A DNA stretch of 13,453 nucleotides from Lentisphaerota bacterium (GTDB lineage Bacteria > Verrucomicrobiota > Kiritimatiellia > JAAZAB01). The notes beneath the pieces were generated by a model that did not search any database, was not told the DNA's origin, and saw only the letters and a program-made list of their open reading frames with translations. Position numbers and translations under genes: made by a program. The stretch spans positions 1-13,453 of the forward strand of contig JACQHI010000334.1 in assembly GCA_016199105.1 (NCBI GenBank), read 5' to 3'. This document shows, one piece after another, positions 7,648 through 13,453 of the stretch (within the stretch, counting starts at the first letter, position 1; the number at the start of each line of letters is the position of its first letter).

Positions 7648-7849
7648 ACCCTGTTCGAAAAGGTATGCAGTATGCAAAAGTCTGCAACCACGCCATGGAG
7701 GGCGAGGCTGTGCCGAGCCGCGAACAGGAAACGGGCATGCATTGAGGAAGGATCAAACGAAGTCCCAACCTTCCACGCATCATGCGTCTCGACTTATGCC
7801 CGGCTCACCACAGGTTCGCCCTCCAAAAACCTTTTCGAATAGGGTCTAA
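7644..7849. mobile_element. MITE-like non-autonomous element with 21-bp terminal inverted repeats
   Basis: The ends 7644-7664 and 7829-7849 are inverted repeats of 21 bp with a single mismatch at position 10; the arm begins TTAGACCCT and ends TTCGAAAAGGT. If the target duplication is TA (7645-7646 and 7847-7848), the body is exactly 200 bp. Inside is a second, nested inverted repeat: 7697-7724 against 7797-7824, 22 of 28 positions matching by eye, including GGAGGGCGA and GAGCCG. Near the centre are a perfect hairpin palindrome at 7775-7787 (ACGCAT, one base, ATGCGT) and a GGAAGG/CCTTCC pair. There is no coding potential. The right end begins at the base immediately after the kinase stop codon. 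The structure fits a small palindromic transposon derivative or a dispersed intergenic repeat, mobilised in trans if at all; the family is not recognised. Confidence 0.6.
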
Positions 7850-9913
7850 CTATTTTGTCTTTCCTTTCTCGCCGTCGGCGCGGTCCGTCGGGTCGTAACT
7901 GTGGTAATAACGGTAGGCGCGGTAGTCGAAGCCCGTGGGATTGAACTTGTTGAGAACAACGCCCAGGAGCTTCATTCCCTCCCGGTTGAAATGTTCGCAT
8001 TCGATGGCCAGAGCCCGGCGTGTCTCTCTCCCGGATTCGAGGACCGAGATGGTCGCATCCGCGATGCCCGCCAGCACCAGGGCATCCTCACACGCGAGAA
8101 CCGGCGGCGAATCCAAGATGACGGTGTCGTGGCGAGCGCACAGCGTCTGCAGGAGTTGTTTTAATTTGTCCGATTCAATCAGATGGCCGGGGTCCGGCGG
8201 GACCGGGCCACTGGGAAGCACACTCAGCCCGTCGATGCCGGTGCTCTGAATGGCCGCGGCAAGATCCAAATTCTCCGTCAACACATCCGTGAGGCCCTTC
8301 TCATTCGAAAGACCGAACTTCTTGTGCAGAGAGGGTTTGCGAAGGTCGGTGTCCATGAGGAGAACCTTCCTGCCTTCCCGCACAATGGAAATAGCCAGGT
8401 TGGCCGCGGTGGTGGTTTTCCCCTCGCCGGCCATCGGACTGGTGACCACCAGGCTGCGCACGGGCTTGTCCACGCCCGCCAGCCTGACGCTTCTTCTGAC
8501 CATGCGATAGGCTTCACAAACAGGATTGCTGGGATCAAGATCGTGTATCAGGGAGACCGGTTGGTGGCGGAATTTCGGTATGGTTCCAATCAGGGACAGT
8601 CCCGCCTGCTGGACTTCCTCGGGCGTCCGGATGGTGTCGTCGAGATAATTCACAAGAAAGCCCAGCGAGAGACCGAAGACAACCCCGAGGAACATTCCCA
8701 GGAATCGGATGAGGCCCCGCCTGGGCCCCTTCGGGTCGTCGATGCGCGGAAGATTCGCCGGCTCGATCAATTTGATGTCGGACAGCGTCATGACTTCGGC
8801 TATTCCGACCTGGTTCAGGTGGTCAAGAAGCGATTCGTACAGATCGCGGGTGGAGCTGTATCGAAGCTGCAACTGCGAATCCATAATGGCCTTCCGCGGA
8901 AACTGCGTCAGTTGTTCGGCCAACAGACGGCTCGTTTCTTCGTCCAGGTTCTTGAGCTGCGCTTCCTGCCCGACGACAAAGGTCTGGAGCTCGGTTTCCA
9001 GTTGGCGCCGCAGATTTTCTATCTTTCCATTCAGCGCGATCGCGTCCGGGTGGTCGGATCTTTTTTCCACCAGCACGCCGGCCAATTGAACCTCCGCCTC
9101 GCCCAGATTCTTCTTGAGCAGCTCGATCTGGCGATTCTCCGAGATCGCAAGCGTCGAAACGCCCAGTTCCGCCCGATTCGTCAACGGCGCCCGTGTTGCC
9201 GTTAATTGGGCCTTGGATTGGGCCAGAGAGACAACCGCGTTTTCTTTCATCATCAGCAGGTCGGACATCCTTTCGATGGCCCGTTGGGTTTCCAAAGTCA
9301 GATCCACGACGTTTTCGGCGATCTTGAAATCCTTGATCTCCGTGAGAATTTGCAAAAATTCTTTTTTCACCGTGTCGATGTTGCCGGCGACAAATTCCTT
9401 CGCCAGGCGAAATTCCTCCTTTTTTTCCTGGCGGTTTTGCTCGATATAGATCTCGGCCAGCGTATTGGCCATCATCGCCGCTTCGTCGGGATCGCGCGAC
9501 CGGGCCTTGATGCGAAGCACTTCGGTGTTAACCACCCGTTCCACCTTGAAAGAAGTGCGACCGGACAGCAGCGCAAGCTGTGCCAGCCGGGCGGGAGTCC
9601 AGAAATTGCCCTCGCCATCCCGAAGCTGGAGTTTCCGCGCGACAGCCTCCAGAATGGGCGCCGTCATGGCCATCGCCGCGCGGTTTGGAATATCCTCTTC
9701 CGTGCGGGCTCTCGCGCCGGCGTTATTGAGCCCTATATTCGACAGCAATGACTCTTCGGCTCCGCCGCTTCGAACGGTGAACTTCGCCGTGGCTTCGTAG
9801 AAATCCGGGAGGAAGACCGACCCGACCCAGGCCGTGCCGGCCACAAGGAAAAAAGCCGACAGAACAAACCACTTCCGTCGGTTGATGATCTCCAAAAACC
9901 GTTTGAGTTCCAT
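7850..9913 (-). CDS. Wzc-like polysaccharide co-polymerase fused to BY-kinase (tyrosine autokinase)
   Basis: This 687-residue protein has the full proteobacterial Wzc layout. A Wzz-type N-terminus has the first membrane helix at about 15-35. A long periplasmic region follows with coiled-coil potential (about 160-345) and a PxxP-like stretch (EPANLPRIDDPKGP, 384-397) just before the second helix (402-423). The cytoplasmic kinase domain has Walker A SPMAGEGKTTT (492-502), Walker A' LLMDTDLRKP (518-527) and Walker B VILDSPP (598-604). The C-terminus has a tyrosine cluster, Y664, Y667, Y669, Y670 and Y673, the expected autophosphorylation site. Such proteins set chain length and couple polymerisation to export through an OPX partner by cycles of phosphorylation. 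The start ATG directly abuts the HEAT gene stop (TAAATG). No cognate phosphatase is in the window. The molecular assignment is firm; the exported polymer is unknown. Confidence 0.95.
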   Translation of the reverse strand: MELKRFLEIINRRKWFVLSAFFLVAGTAWVGSVFLPDFYEATAKFTVRSGGAEESLLSNIGLNNAGARARTEEDIPNRAAMAMTAPILEAVARKLQLRDGEGNFWTPARLAQLALLSGRTSFKVERVVNTEVLRIKARSRDPDEAAMMANTLAEIYIEQNRQEKKEEFRLAKEFVAGNIDTVKKEFLQILTEIKDFKIAENVVDLTLETQRAIERMSDLLMMKENAVVSLAQSKAQLTATRAPLTNRAELGVSTLAISENRQIELLKKNLGEAEVQLAGVLVEKRSDHPDAIALNGKIENLRRQLETELQTFVVGQEAQLKNLDEETSRLLAEQLTQFPRKAIMDSQLQLRYSSTRDLYESLLDHLNQVGIAEVMTLSDIKLIEPANLPRIDDPKGPRRGLIRFLGMFLGVVFGLSLGFLVNYLDDTIRTPEEVQQAGLSLIGTIPKFRHQPVSLIHDLDPSNPVCEAYRMVRRSVRLAGVDKPVRSLVVTSPMAGEGKTTTAANLAISIVREGRKVLLMDTDLRKPSLHKKFGLSNEKGLTDVLTENLDLAAAIQSTGIDGLSVLPSGPVPPDPGHLIESDKLKQLLQTLCARHDTVILDSPPVLACEDALVLAGIADATISVLESGRETRRALAIECEHFNREGMKLLGVVLNKFNPTGFDYRAYRYYHSYDPTDRADGEKGKTK

Positions 9914-10474
9914 TTAAGTACCCGAGCCGATCTTCTTGAGCGCCTGCAAGGCATTGAAGCGGACAAACTTGTCCGGCGATGCCAGAAGCCCGGACAGAAA
10001 GGATACGGCATTGGTGTGCCCGATGTTGCCCAACGCCCATATCGTGGCCAGTTGCGCGTCCGGATCGTTCAGCAGCTTCGCCAACGGCTGGATGGCTGTC
10101 GGGTCGCGTATTTTTCCCAGCGCTTCCGCCGCCGACAGCTTGATCTGGGGGTCGGGGTCGGCAAGCACGGGCACGATGGGCGCCACGGATTCCGGATCGC
10201 CGATATCCCCGAGCGCTTTCAGCGTCAGCAGACGGGTATCGCGGGCGTAATCGCCGGAGAGAAACTTTTTCAACGCCGGCGCCGCCTGTCGCCGACCGAG
10301 GGTCCCGAGCTCGGCAATGGCGCGATTTTGGATCGCCGGATTTGCGTTGTTCAATCGATCGATCCGCTGTCGGGCCTGTCGGCCCTGCCCGACCTGGATC
10401 ATGAGCGCAACCAGGCAAACGATGCAGACCACGATGACAAGCTTTTTCGCCATGTCCACGCCTCGCCGGGTCAT
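9914..10474 (-). CDS. Single-pass membrane-anchored HEAT-repeat protein
   Basis: This is a 186-residue protein. A basic N-terminus (MTRRGVDMAKK) is followed by one hydrophobic segment (about 12-28), with no clear cleavage site or lipobox, so a signal anchor is likely. The rest is a run of about five HEAT/PBS-lyase-like helical repeats, recognisable by AIAELGTLGRR (52-62), TLKALGDIGDP (84-94), AAEALGKIRDP (115-125), TIWALGNIGHT (144-154) and ALQALKKIG (175-183). The positive-inside pattern places the repeats in the periplasm. HEAT repeats are protein-binding scaffolds, so it may bridge the OPX lipoprotein and the kinase; that is inference. I chose the ATG at 10474 because it overlaps the upstream stop as ATGA. 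A second ATG at 10453 (MAKK) is preceded by GAGG at good spacing and is equally possible. I know of no standard gene name for this arrangement. Confidence 0.85.
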   Translation of the reverse strand: MTRRGVDMAKKLVIVVCIVCLVALMIQVGQGRQARQRIDRLNNANPAIQNRAIAELGTLGRRQAAPALKKFLSGDYARDTRLLTLKALGDIGDPESVAPIVPVLADPDPQIKLSAAEALGKIRDPTAIQPLAKLLNDPDAQLATIWALGNIGHTNAVSFLSGLLASPDKFVRFNALQALKKIGSGT

Positions 10475-11448
10475 TGCGTCACCACAATGTCTTTCGCCGA
10501 ACTCGATCCCCCAAGCACGTCCAGGGCGTCACGCCCCACGACGATGCTGGACTCAAGACCGAGGATCGGATAGACCATGTTCCCCATTCGCGTCAAAAAT
10601 CGCTCCACATTGCCCACCACGGAGGGAGGCACGAACACCACATCCCGCTCTTTCAGAAAGACCCGTTCCGTCTTCTTGCCCATCTTCAAACTGCCCTTCA
10701 GGTTCACTCCCGATACAACGTTCGAGCCCCCATCCTGCCGGATCAGCAGAACCTTTTTCCTGTTGGCGCCGGGCAGGAAACCGCCGGCGCTTGCAACGGC
10801 CTCCAGAACCGACATTCTCGGATTGAGCGAGAATACGCCAGGGGAGCTGACTTCCCCCATCACGAACACTTTTCGGTTCTGAAGGTCGCCGACGTTGATC
10901 GTCACTTGCGGATTGACCAGATATTTGTCCGCAAGCCGCCGCGCGATCTCTTGCGCAAGCGCCGAGGGCGTAAGGTCGGCCGCGCGAACCTCCCCCACAA
11001 GCGGAAGATTCGCGTTCCCCTCCGGGTCGATCCGGAGCGTTCGGCCCAAATCGTCATTCCGCCAAACAGCGACGGTAATCTCATCTCCAGCCCCCAGCAC
11101 AAAATTTTCCCGCCCTTGAAGCGCGGCCGATTCTTCAGCCGTCGTGCTCGGGGGCTCGTTGGTGACAACGGCCTGAAGCGGAGCCGATTCTTCGGCTGTC
11201 GAGTTCGGGGAATCGTCGGTACGCACGTCCTGTGGCGCGGCCGATTCTTCAGCGCCGAATCTCCACCAGGCCCGGCCGCCGCCTGGCGTGCCAACGTCTT
11301 GACGCTCGGCCGATTCTTCGGTCGTAGAGTTTGGAGAATCGGTGTCGTGAACGTCCGGCGAGGTTCTAAAGACGGCGCAGGAAGAAAGCAGCATGAGCGA
11401 TACTAAAACGATAGAGCCGAAACAGCGTTTCTTCGTGTTTTTATTCAA
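10471..11448 (-). CDS. OPX/Wza-like polysaccharide export lipoprotein, TTG start
   Basis: This 325-residue protein is an outer-membrane polysaccharide exporter. A lipoprotein signal peptide (basic NKNTKKR, hydrophobic core, lipobox LSSC with C24) is followed by a low-complexity linker with four imperfect repeats centred on EESA (44, 67, 86, 105). The polysaccharide export domain starts at VLGAGDEITVAVW (117-129) and reaches about 186 (NPQVTINV). An SLBB-type domain follows (KVFVMGEVSSPGVFSL, 193-208, to about 250), then a C-terminal amphipathic segment. I chose TTG at 11448 because GGGGG lies six bases upstream and it gives a normal-length signal peptide. The frame has another TTG at 11514, which would lengthen the signal region to an unusual 45 residues. 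The stop overlaps the next start as ATGA. The call is firm; the start is probable. Confidence 0.9.
   Translation of the reverse strand: MNKNTKKRCFGSIVLVSLMLLSSCAVFRTSPDVHDTDSPNSTTEESAERQDVGTPGGGRAWWRFGAEESAAPQDVRTDDSPNSTAEESAPLQAVVTNEPPSTTAEESAALQGRENFVLGAGDEITVAVWRNDDLGRTLRIDPEGNANLPLVGEVRAADLTPSALAQEIARRLADKYLVNPQVTINVGDLQNRKVFVMGEVSSPGVFSLNPRMSVLEAVASAGGFLPGANRKKVLLIRQDGGSNVVSGVNLKGSLKMGKKTERVFLKERDVVFVPPSVVGNVERFLTRMGNMVYPILGLESSIVVGRDALDVLGGSSSAKDIVVTQ
11125..11321. repeat. Four direct repeats inside the OPX gene linker
   Basis: The 13-base core GCCGATTCTTC(A/G)G recurs within windows starting at 11125, 11182, 11239 and 11308, spaced 57, 57 and 69 bp. All spacings are multiples of three, so the frame is kept. 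On the minus strand the core encodes the EESA motif within a unit of about 19 residues; one unit is four residues longer and contains a Gly/Trp-rich insert (GGGRAWWRFG). Flanking positions have diverged, so these are old or gene-converted duplications. Confidence 0.8.
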
Positions 11449-11533
11449 ACTAAACCCCCGATCTTCCTTGGAAACAAAACGGGAAAAAATAATCCTTATA
11501 GGGGCCGCGTTCAAGCCATTATTTTCTCGATAT

Positions 11534-11545
11534 AACAGGCCTGTT
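11534..11545. promoter_or_regulatory. Perfect 12-bp palindrome, possible operator
   Basis: AACAGGCCTGTT is its own reverse complement and lies 86 bp upstream of the OPX start codon. Its symmetry and intergenic position suit a dimeric repressor or activator site. It is followed on the minus strand by TATATC, a weak -10-like sequence. A single site does not prove function. Confidence 0.3.
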
Positions 11546-11564
11546 GGACAAACTCCGACCCCGT

Positions 11565-11604
11565 CGTTTATGCACTATCCAGGCAAAGCCTGTAGGCATA
11601 AACG
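11565..11604. other. Strong bulged stem-loop in the export operon leader
   Basis: Arms CGTTTATGC (11565-11573) and GCATAAACG (11596-11604) pair perfectly. The inner pairs CTA/TAG (11575-11577 with 11593-11595) and CAGGC/GCCTG (11580-11584 with 11588-11592) extend the stem to 17 bp around an AAA loop. Only one single-base and one two-base bulge occur, both on the same strand. No T-run follows on either strand, so it is not a simple terminator. It could be an RNA leader structure, an attenuator or a transposon-end hairpin. Confidence 0.6.
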
Positions 11605-11713
11605 CTTCGCTATGTGATCGTTGCCGTTGTAAGCCACGATATGATTCTGACGCAAAACCTTGCCGACCGTAGCCTTTGTTAGCCCAGCCATGCATAAAAA
11701 CTACTAGGATGGA

Positions 11714-11742
11714 AAATTAGGTTCTATTATGTTTTGCGTCAA
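11714..11742 (-). promoter_or_regulatory. Candidate promoter for the polysaccharide export operon
   Basis: On the minus strand, TTGACG (11742-11737) is separated by exactly 17 bp from TAATTT (11719-11714). The -35 box matches five of six consensus bases. The -10 box matches three, including the first, second and last T/A positions that matter most. The transcript would begin near 11707 and have a leader of about 260 nt. The -35 box overlaps one arm of the GACGCAAAAC inverted repeat, so a regulator binding there could compete with polymerase; this is inference. Confidence 0.35.
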
Positions 11743-11932
11743 GGATAAAACCATGAGAATCTTGGATTGCAACCTGTTGGAGATAAATAAATTAGAGCTA
11801 AAAGCACGACGATAGGCCATCCAAGGGCCCCGATGCCGCGTCGCGGAATTTTGATCGGTTTGATGTTGATGGGAACCGGCGGAGAAGATGGTTAGTGTTG
11901 CCGATATAATAACGACCCGAGGAAAGACTCTG

Positions 11933-11957
11933 CAATATGTAAACAAAATACATATTG
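11933..11957 (-). other. AT-rich hairpin just downstream of tRNA-Pro, possible terminator or processing signal
   Basis: CAATATGTA (11933-11941) and TACATATTG (11949-11957) form a perfect 9-bp stem with a 7-base loop, starting 9 bases after the tRNA 3' end. The stem is AT-rich and the minus-strand sequence after it is only mildly T-rich, so it is a poor match to a classical intrinsic terminator. It may instead guide 3' processing. Confidence 0.35.
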
Positions 11958-11965
11958 AAGAAAAG

Positions 11966-12039
11966 TCGGGGCGGAGGGATTTGAACCCTCGACTTCTTGG
12001 TCCCGAACCAAGCGCGCTACCAGGCTGCGCTACACCCCG
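11966..12039 (-). tRNA. tRNA-Pro, anticodon CGG
   Basis: A complete cloverleaf of 74 nt can be folded by eye. The acceptor stem is CGGGGTG with CGCCCCG plus discriminator A, the D stem GCGC/GCGC, the anticodon stem CTTGG/CCAAG around loop TTCGGGA, and the T stem GAGGG/CCCTC around TTCAAAT. Loop positions 34-36 are CGG, which reads proline codon CCG. CCA is not encoded; the sequence after the discriminator is CTTTTC, so tRNA nucleotidyltransferase must add it. It lies 77 bp downstream of zwf and has its own candidate promoter. I saw no copy of its 3' end elsewhere in the window, so there is no sign of an integrated element using it as an attachment site here. Confidence 0.97.
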
Positions 12040-12058
12040 ATGAAGCAAAAGAGGGGGG

Positions 12059-12087
12059 AGAATAGCACAGTCGTTCCCGATGTCCAA
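12059..12087 (-). promoter_or_regulatory. Candidate promoter of tRNA-Pro
   Basis: On the minus strand, TTGGAC (12087-12082) and TATTCT (12064-12059) are 17 bp apart. The -10 box ends 19 bases before the mature tRNA 5' end, which is ordinary tRNA promoter geometry. Each box matches at least four of six consensus bases. Confidence 0.5.
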
Positions 12088-12116
12088 TAGAAACGTGGTT
12101 CATAGAAACGCGCGGT

Positions 12117-13453
12117 TTACTCGGTCCATTGCCGGCCGTGTCGCAGGATCAACGGGTCGGCGGCGGCGGGGCCGCGGCTGTGGATCGCATACGGTTCCGG
12201 ACAAACGCCCTTGGCGTCAATCTCATGCAGGGCCGGCGTGAAGACATCCCACAAGGCCTCCAGTTCCAGAGCGCCCACAAACATCGTTTTGTCGCCCTCC
12301 AGCACTTCGAGCAGCAGGCATTCATAGGCGTCCGGGATGGTTTTGTCGCCGAACGCGGCGGCATACCGCAAATCCAGCATGCATTGGTCCAAGGCGAGTT
12401 TCAGCCCCGGTATTTTGTTGACGATCTTGAAGTAGATCGCTTCGTCCGGCTGAATGCGGATCACCAGCTCGTTCGGCACCCGGCTCTTTTCGTACTGCTT
12501 GAAAATATTGATGGGGGTGTCCTTGAAACGGATCCGGACTTCGCACACTTTCGTCTCGAGCGCCTTGCCCGCCCGCATGAAGAACGGAACGCCGTCCCAG
12601 CGCCAGTTGGGAACGCGCAGGACGGCGGCGGCATAGGTGGGCGTGCGCGAATGGGCGGGGATCCGCGGCTCTTCCCGATAGCCGGGGAGGCGGCCTTTCG
12701 GCGTGTCGGTTCCCGCATACTGGCCCAGCACCAGTTCGTCCGGTTTCACCGGCTCGACATTCCTCAGCAGCTCGATGGTCTTGCCGCGAATGGCCGTGGC
12801 ATCCAGGCGGCTGGGCGGTTCCATGGCGACCAGGGCCATGATCTGCAACAAATGATTCTGCATGACGTCCCGGATGATGCCGTAGTCGTCATAATACCCG
12901 CCCCGATTGCCGATGCCGAGATCCTCCTTCCAGGTGATCTGCACGTGATCGATATACAGCCGGTTCCAGATCGGCTCGAAAATCAGATTGGCAAACCGCA
13001 GGACCAGCAGATTATGAATGAGCTCCTTGCCGAGATAATGATCGATCCGATAGGTTTGATCCTCGGTGAAGACGACCTCGAGGTCGCGCACCAGCCGGTC
13101 GGACGATTCCCGGTCCGATCCGAAAGGTTTTTCGACCACCACGCGCGTCCAATGGGCGGCCGAAGAGGGCCTGGCCAGCCCGACCTGGCCGATCGCCCGC
13201 GCCACATCCAGAAAGACCCCCGGCGGAACGGCCATGTAAAACAGACGCTGCGCCCCCTCGGGGCCTTCCAGCCAAAGCAGGGTTTGCGCCAGTTTTTGAT
13301 AGGCGGGACCCATCTCGTAAGAGCCCTGAAAATAGGAACAGCGCGAGAGGAAGCCGCCACTGCCGGCGCCCGCGCCGTCGGGACAACGGCACGTCAGGTG
13401 TTGCATGAGCTTGTTTCGAAATTCTTCGTCCGTGTATGCGCTGCGCGCATAGC
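12117..13453 (-). CDS. zwf: Glucose-6-phosphate 1-dehydrogenase, N-terminus outside window
   Basis: It catalyses NADP-dependent oxidation of glucose 6-phosphate to 6-phosphogluconolactone, the first step of the oxidative pentose phosphate pathway, in the cytosol. The visible 445 residues are most of a protein usually near 480-510 residues. The frame continues without a stop past the right edge, so the Met at 13406 is internal and the N-terminal NADP-binding GxxGDL-type motif is missing. The active-site signature RIDHYLGKE lies at 13049-13023, with VVEKPFGSD before it and the family segments RDVMQNHLLQ and MRAGKAL after it. Reading ends at TAA (12119-12117), 77 bp before tRNA-Pro, with no clear terminator between. 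It has no evident link to the polysaccharide genes beyond supplying NADPH and sharing hexose phosphates. Confidence 0.97.
   Translation of the reverse strand, partial: YARSAYTDEEFRNKLMQHLTCRCPDGAGAGSGGFLSRCSYFQGSYEMGPAYQKLAQTLLWLEGPEGAQRLFYMAVPPGVFLDVARAIGQVGLARPSSAAHWTRVVVEKPFGSDRESSDRLVRDLEVVFTEDQTYRIDHYLGKELIHNLLVLRFANLIFEPIWNRLYIDHVQITWKEDLGIGNRGGYYDDYGIIRDVMQNHLLQIMALVAMEPPSRLDATAIRGKTIELLRNVEPVKPDELVLGQYAGTDTPKGRLPGYREEPRIPAHSRTPTYAAAVLRVPNWRWDGVPFFMRAGKALETKVCEVRIRFKDTPINIFKQYEKSRVPNELVIRIQPDEAIYFKIVNKIPGLKLALDQCMLDLRYAAAFGDKTIPDAYECLLLEVLEGDKTMFVGALELEALWDVFTPALHEIDAKGVCPEPYAIHSRGPAAADPLILRHGRQWTE

Larger units (their letters stand above)
11449..11965. other. Long intergenic region between tRNA-Pro and the export operon
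   Basis: No gene is supported in these 517 bases, which are more AT-rich than the flanking genes. They contain a hairpin after the tRNA (11933-11957), a candidate promoter (11714-11742), a 10-bp inverted repeat (11649-11658 with 11731-11740), a bulged 17-bp stem (11565-11604) and a 12-bp perfect palindrome (11534-11545). Two short overlapping minus-strand frames, 11575-11691 (38 codons, begins MAGLTKATVG) and 11519-11695 (58 codons, begins MHGWANKGYG), have no ribosome site and no recognisable family. One could be a leader peptide or a remnant, but I do not call either as a gene. From 11743 to 11932 I see nothing else. Confidence 0.5.

Noticed and set aside
8183..9205. Plus-strand frame of 340 codons inside the kinase gene, and similar ones at 926-2065 and 10474-11406
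   Set aside because: They are compositional shadows of well-supported minus-strand genes and have no family resemblance.
11565..11604. The bulged hairpin as an integron attC site or an intrinsic terminator
   Set aside because: The arms read GTTTATGC/GCATAAAC and do not match the RYYYAAC/GTTRRRY boxes of attC in the right order, and no T-run follows on either strand.
11575..11695. Short frames of 38 and 58 codons as real small genes
   Set aside because: They overlap each other in different frames, lack ribosome sites and match nothing I recognise; kept only as possible leader sequences in the leader finding.
11966..12039. tRNA-Pro 3' end as an integration site of a genomic island carrying the polysaccharide locus
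   Set aside because: No second copy of the tRNA 3' end and no integrase gene is visible in the window.
11704..12087. Minus-strand frame of 127 codons covering the tRNA region
   Set aside because: Its most protein-like part is simply the translation of tRNA-Pro, a well-known source of spurious predicted proteins.
1..13453. CRISPR array, rRNA genes, toxin-antitoxin pair or phage genes
   Set aside because: I looked on both strands and saw no spaced direct repeats of CRISPR type, no rRNA-like segments, and no recognisable toxin, antitoxin, integrase or structural phage protein.

Overview
The window is a 13.4 kb piece of a moderately GC-rich bacterial chromosome in which every gene I can support lies on the minus strand. 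It therefore reads from high to low coordinates. It is most simply a cell-surface polysaccharide or glycoconjugate locus downstream of a housekeeping gene and a tRNA. The taxon cannot be fixed from sequence alone. A full-length Wzc-type tyrosine autokinase and an OPX lipoprotein indicate a diderm (Gram-negative) envelope. The run of B12-binding radical SAM enzymes, a tRNA without encoded CCA, TTG starts and mostly absent Shine-Dalgarno motifs would suit an uncultured lineage such as the PVC group, Omnitrophota or Hydrogenedentota; that placement is a guess.

Layout in reading order. (1) 13453-12117: the C-terminal part of glucose-6-phosphate dehydrogenase (zwf), whose N-terminus is outside the window. 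(2) 12039-11966: tRNA-Pro(CGG), with a good candidate promoter just upstream. (3) About 500 bp without a supported gene (11965-11449), holding hairpins, an inverted repeat, a palindrome and a candidate promoter. (4) 11448-7850: an export operon made of an OPX/Wza-like lipoprotein with four internal repeats, a single-pass HEAT-repeat protein and a Wzc-like BY-kinase. (5) 7849-7644: a 206-bp MITE-like element with near-perfect 21-bp terminal inverted repeats, beginning at the base after the kinase stop codon. (6) 7469 to the left edge: a second operon of three consecutive cobalamin-binding radical SAM proteins, a GT4 glycosyltransferase, a radical SAM/SPASM protein and a GT-C type membrane glycosyltransferase that runs off the window.

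How the genes may work together. The OPX lipoprotein and BY-kinase would control chain length and carry a polysaccharide through the envelope. The GT4 and GT-C proteins would build or transfer the glycan. The four radical SAM enzymes would make radical-based modifications, such as methylation at unactivated carbons or oxidation/epimerisation, on the sugar or its lipid carrier. No flippase, polymerase or initiating phosphoglycosyltransferase is in view, so the locus probably continues to the left. Four genes start inside ATGA stop/start overlaps, one start abuts the preceding stop (TAAATG) and one overlaps by 20 bp, so both operons look translationally coupled.

The most notable feature is the four radical SAM enzymes interleaved with glycosyltransferases. 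Next are the HEAT-repeat protein wedged between the OPX and kinase genes, and the mobile-element-like palindrome separating the two operons.
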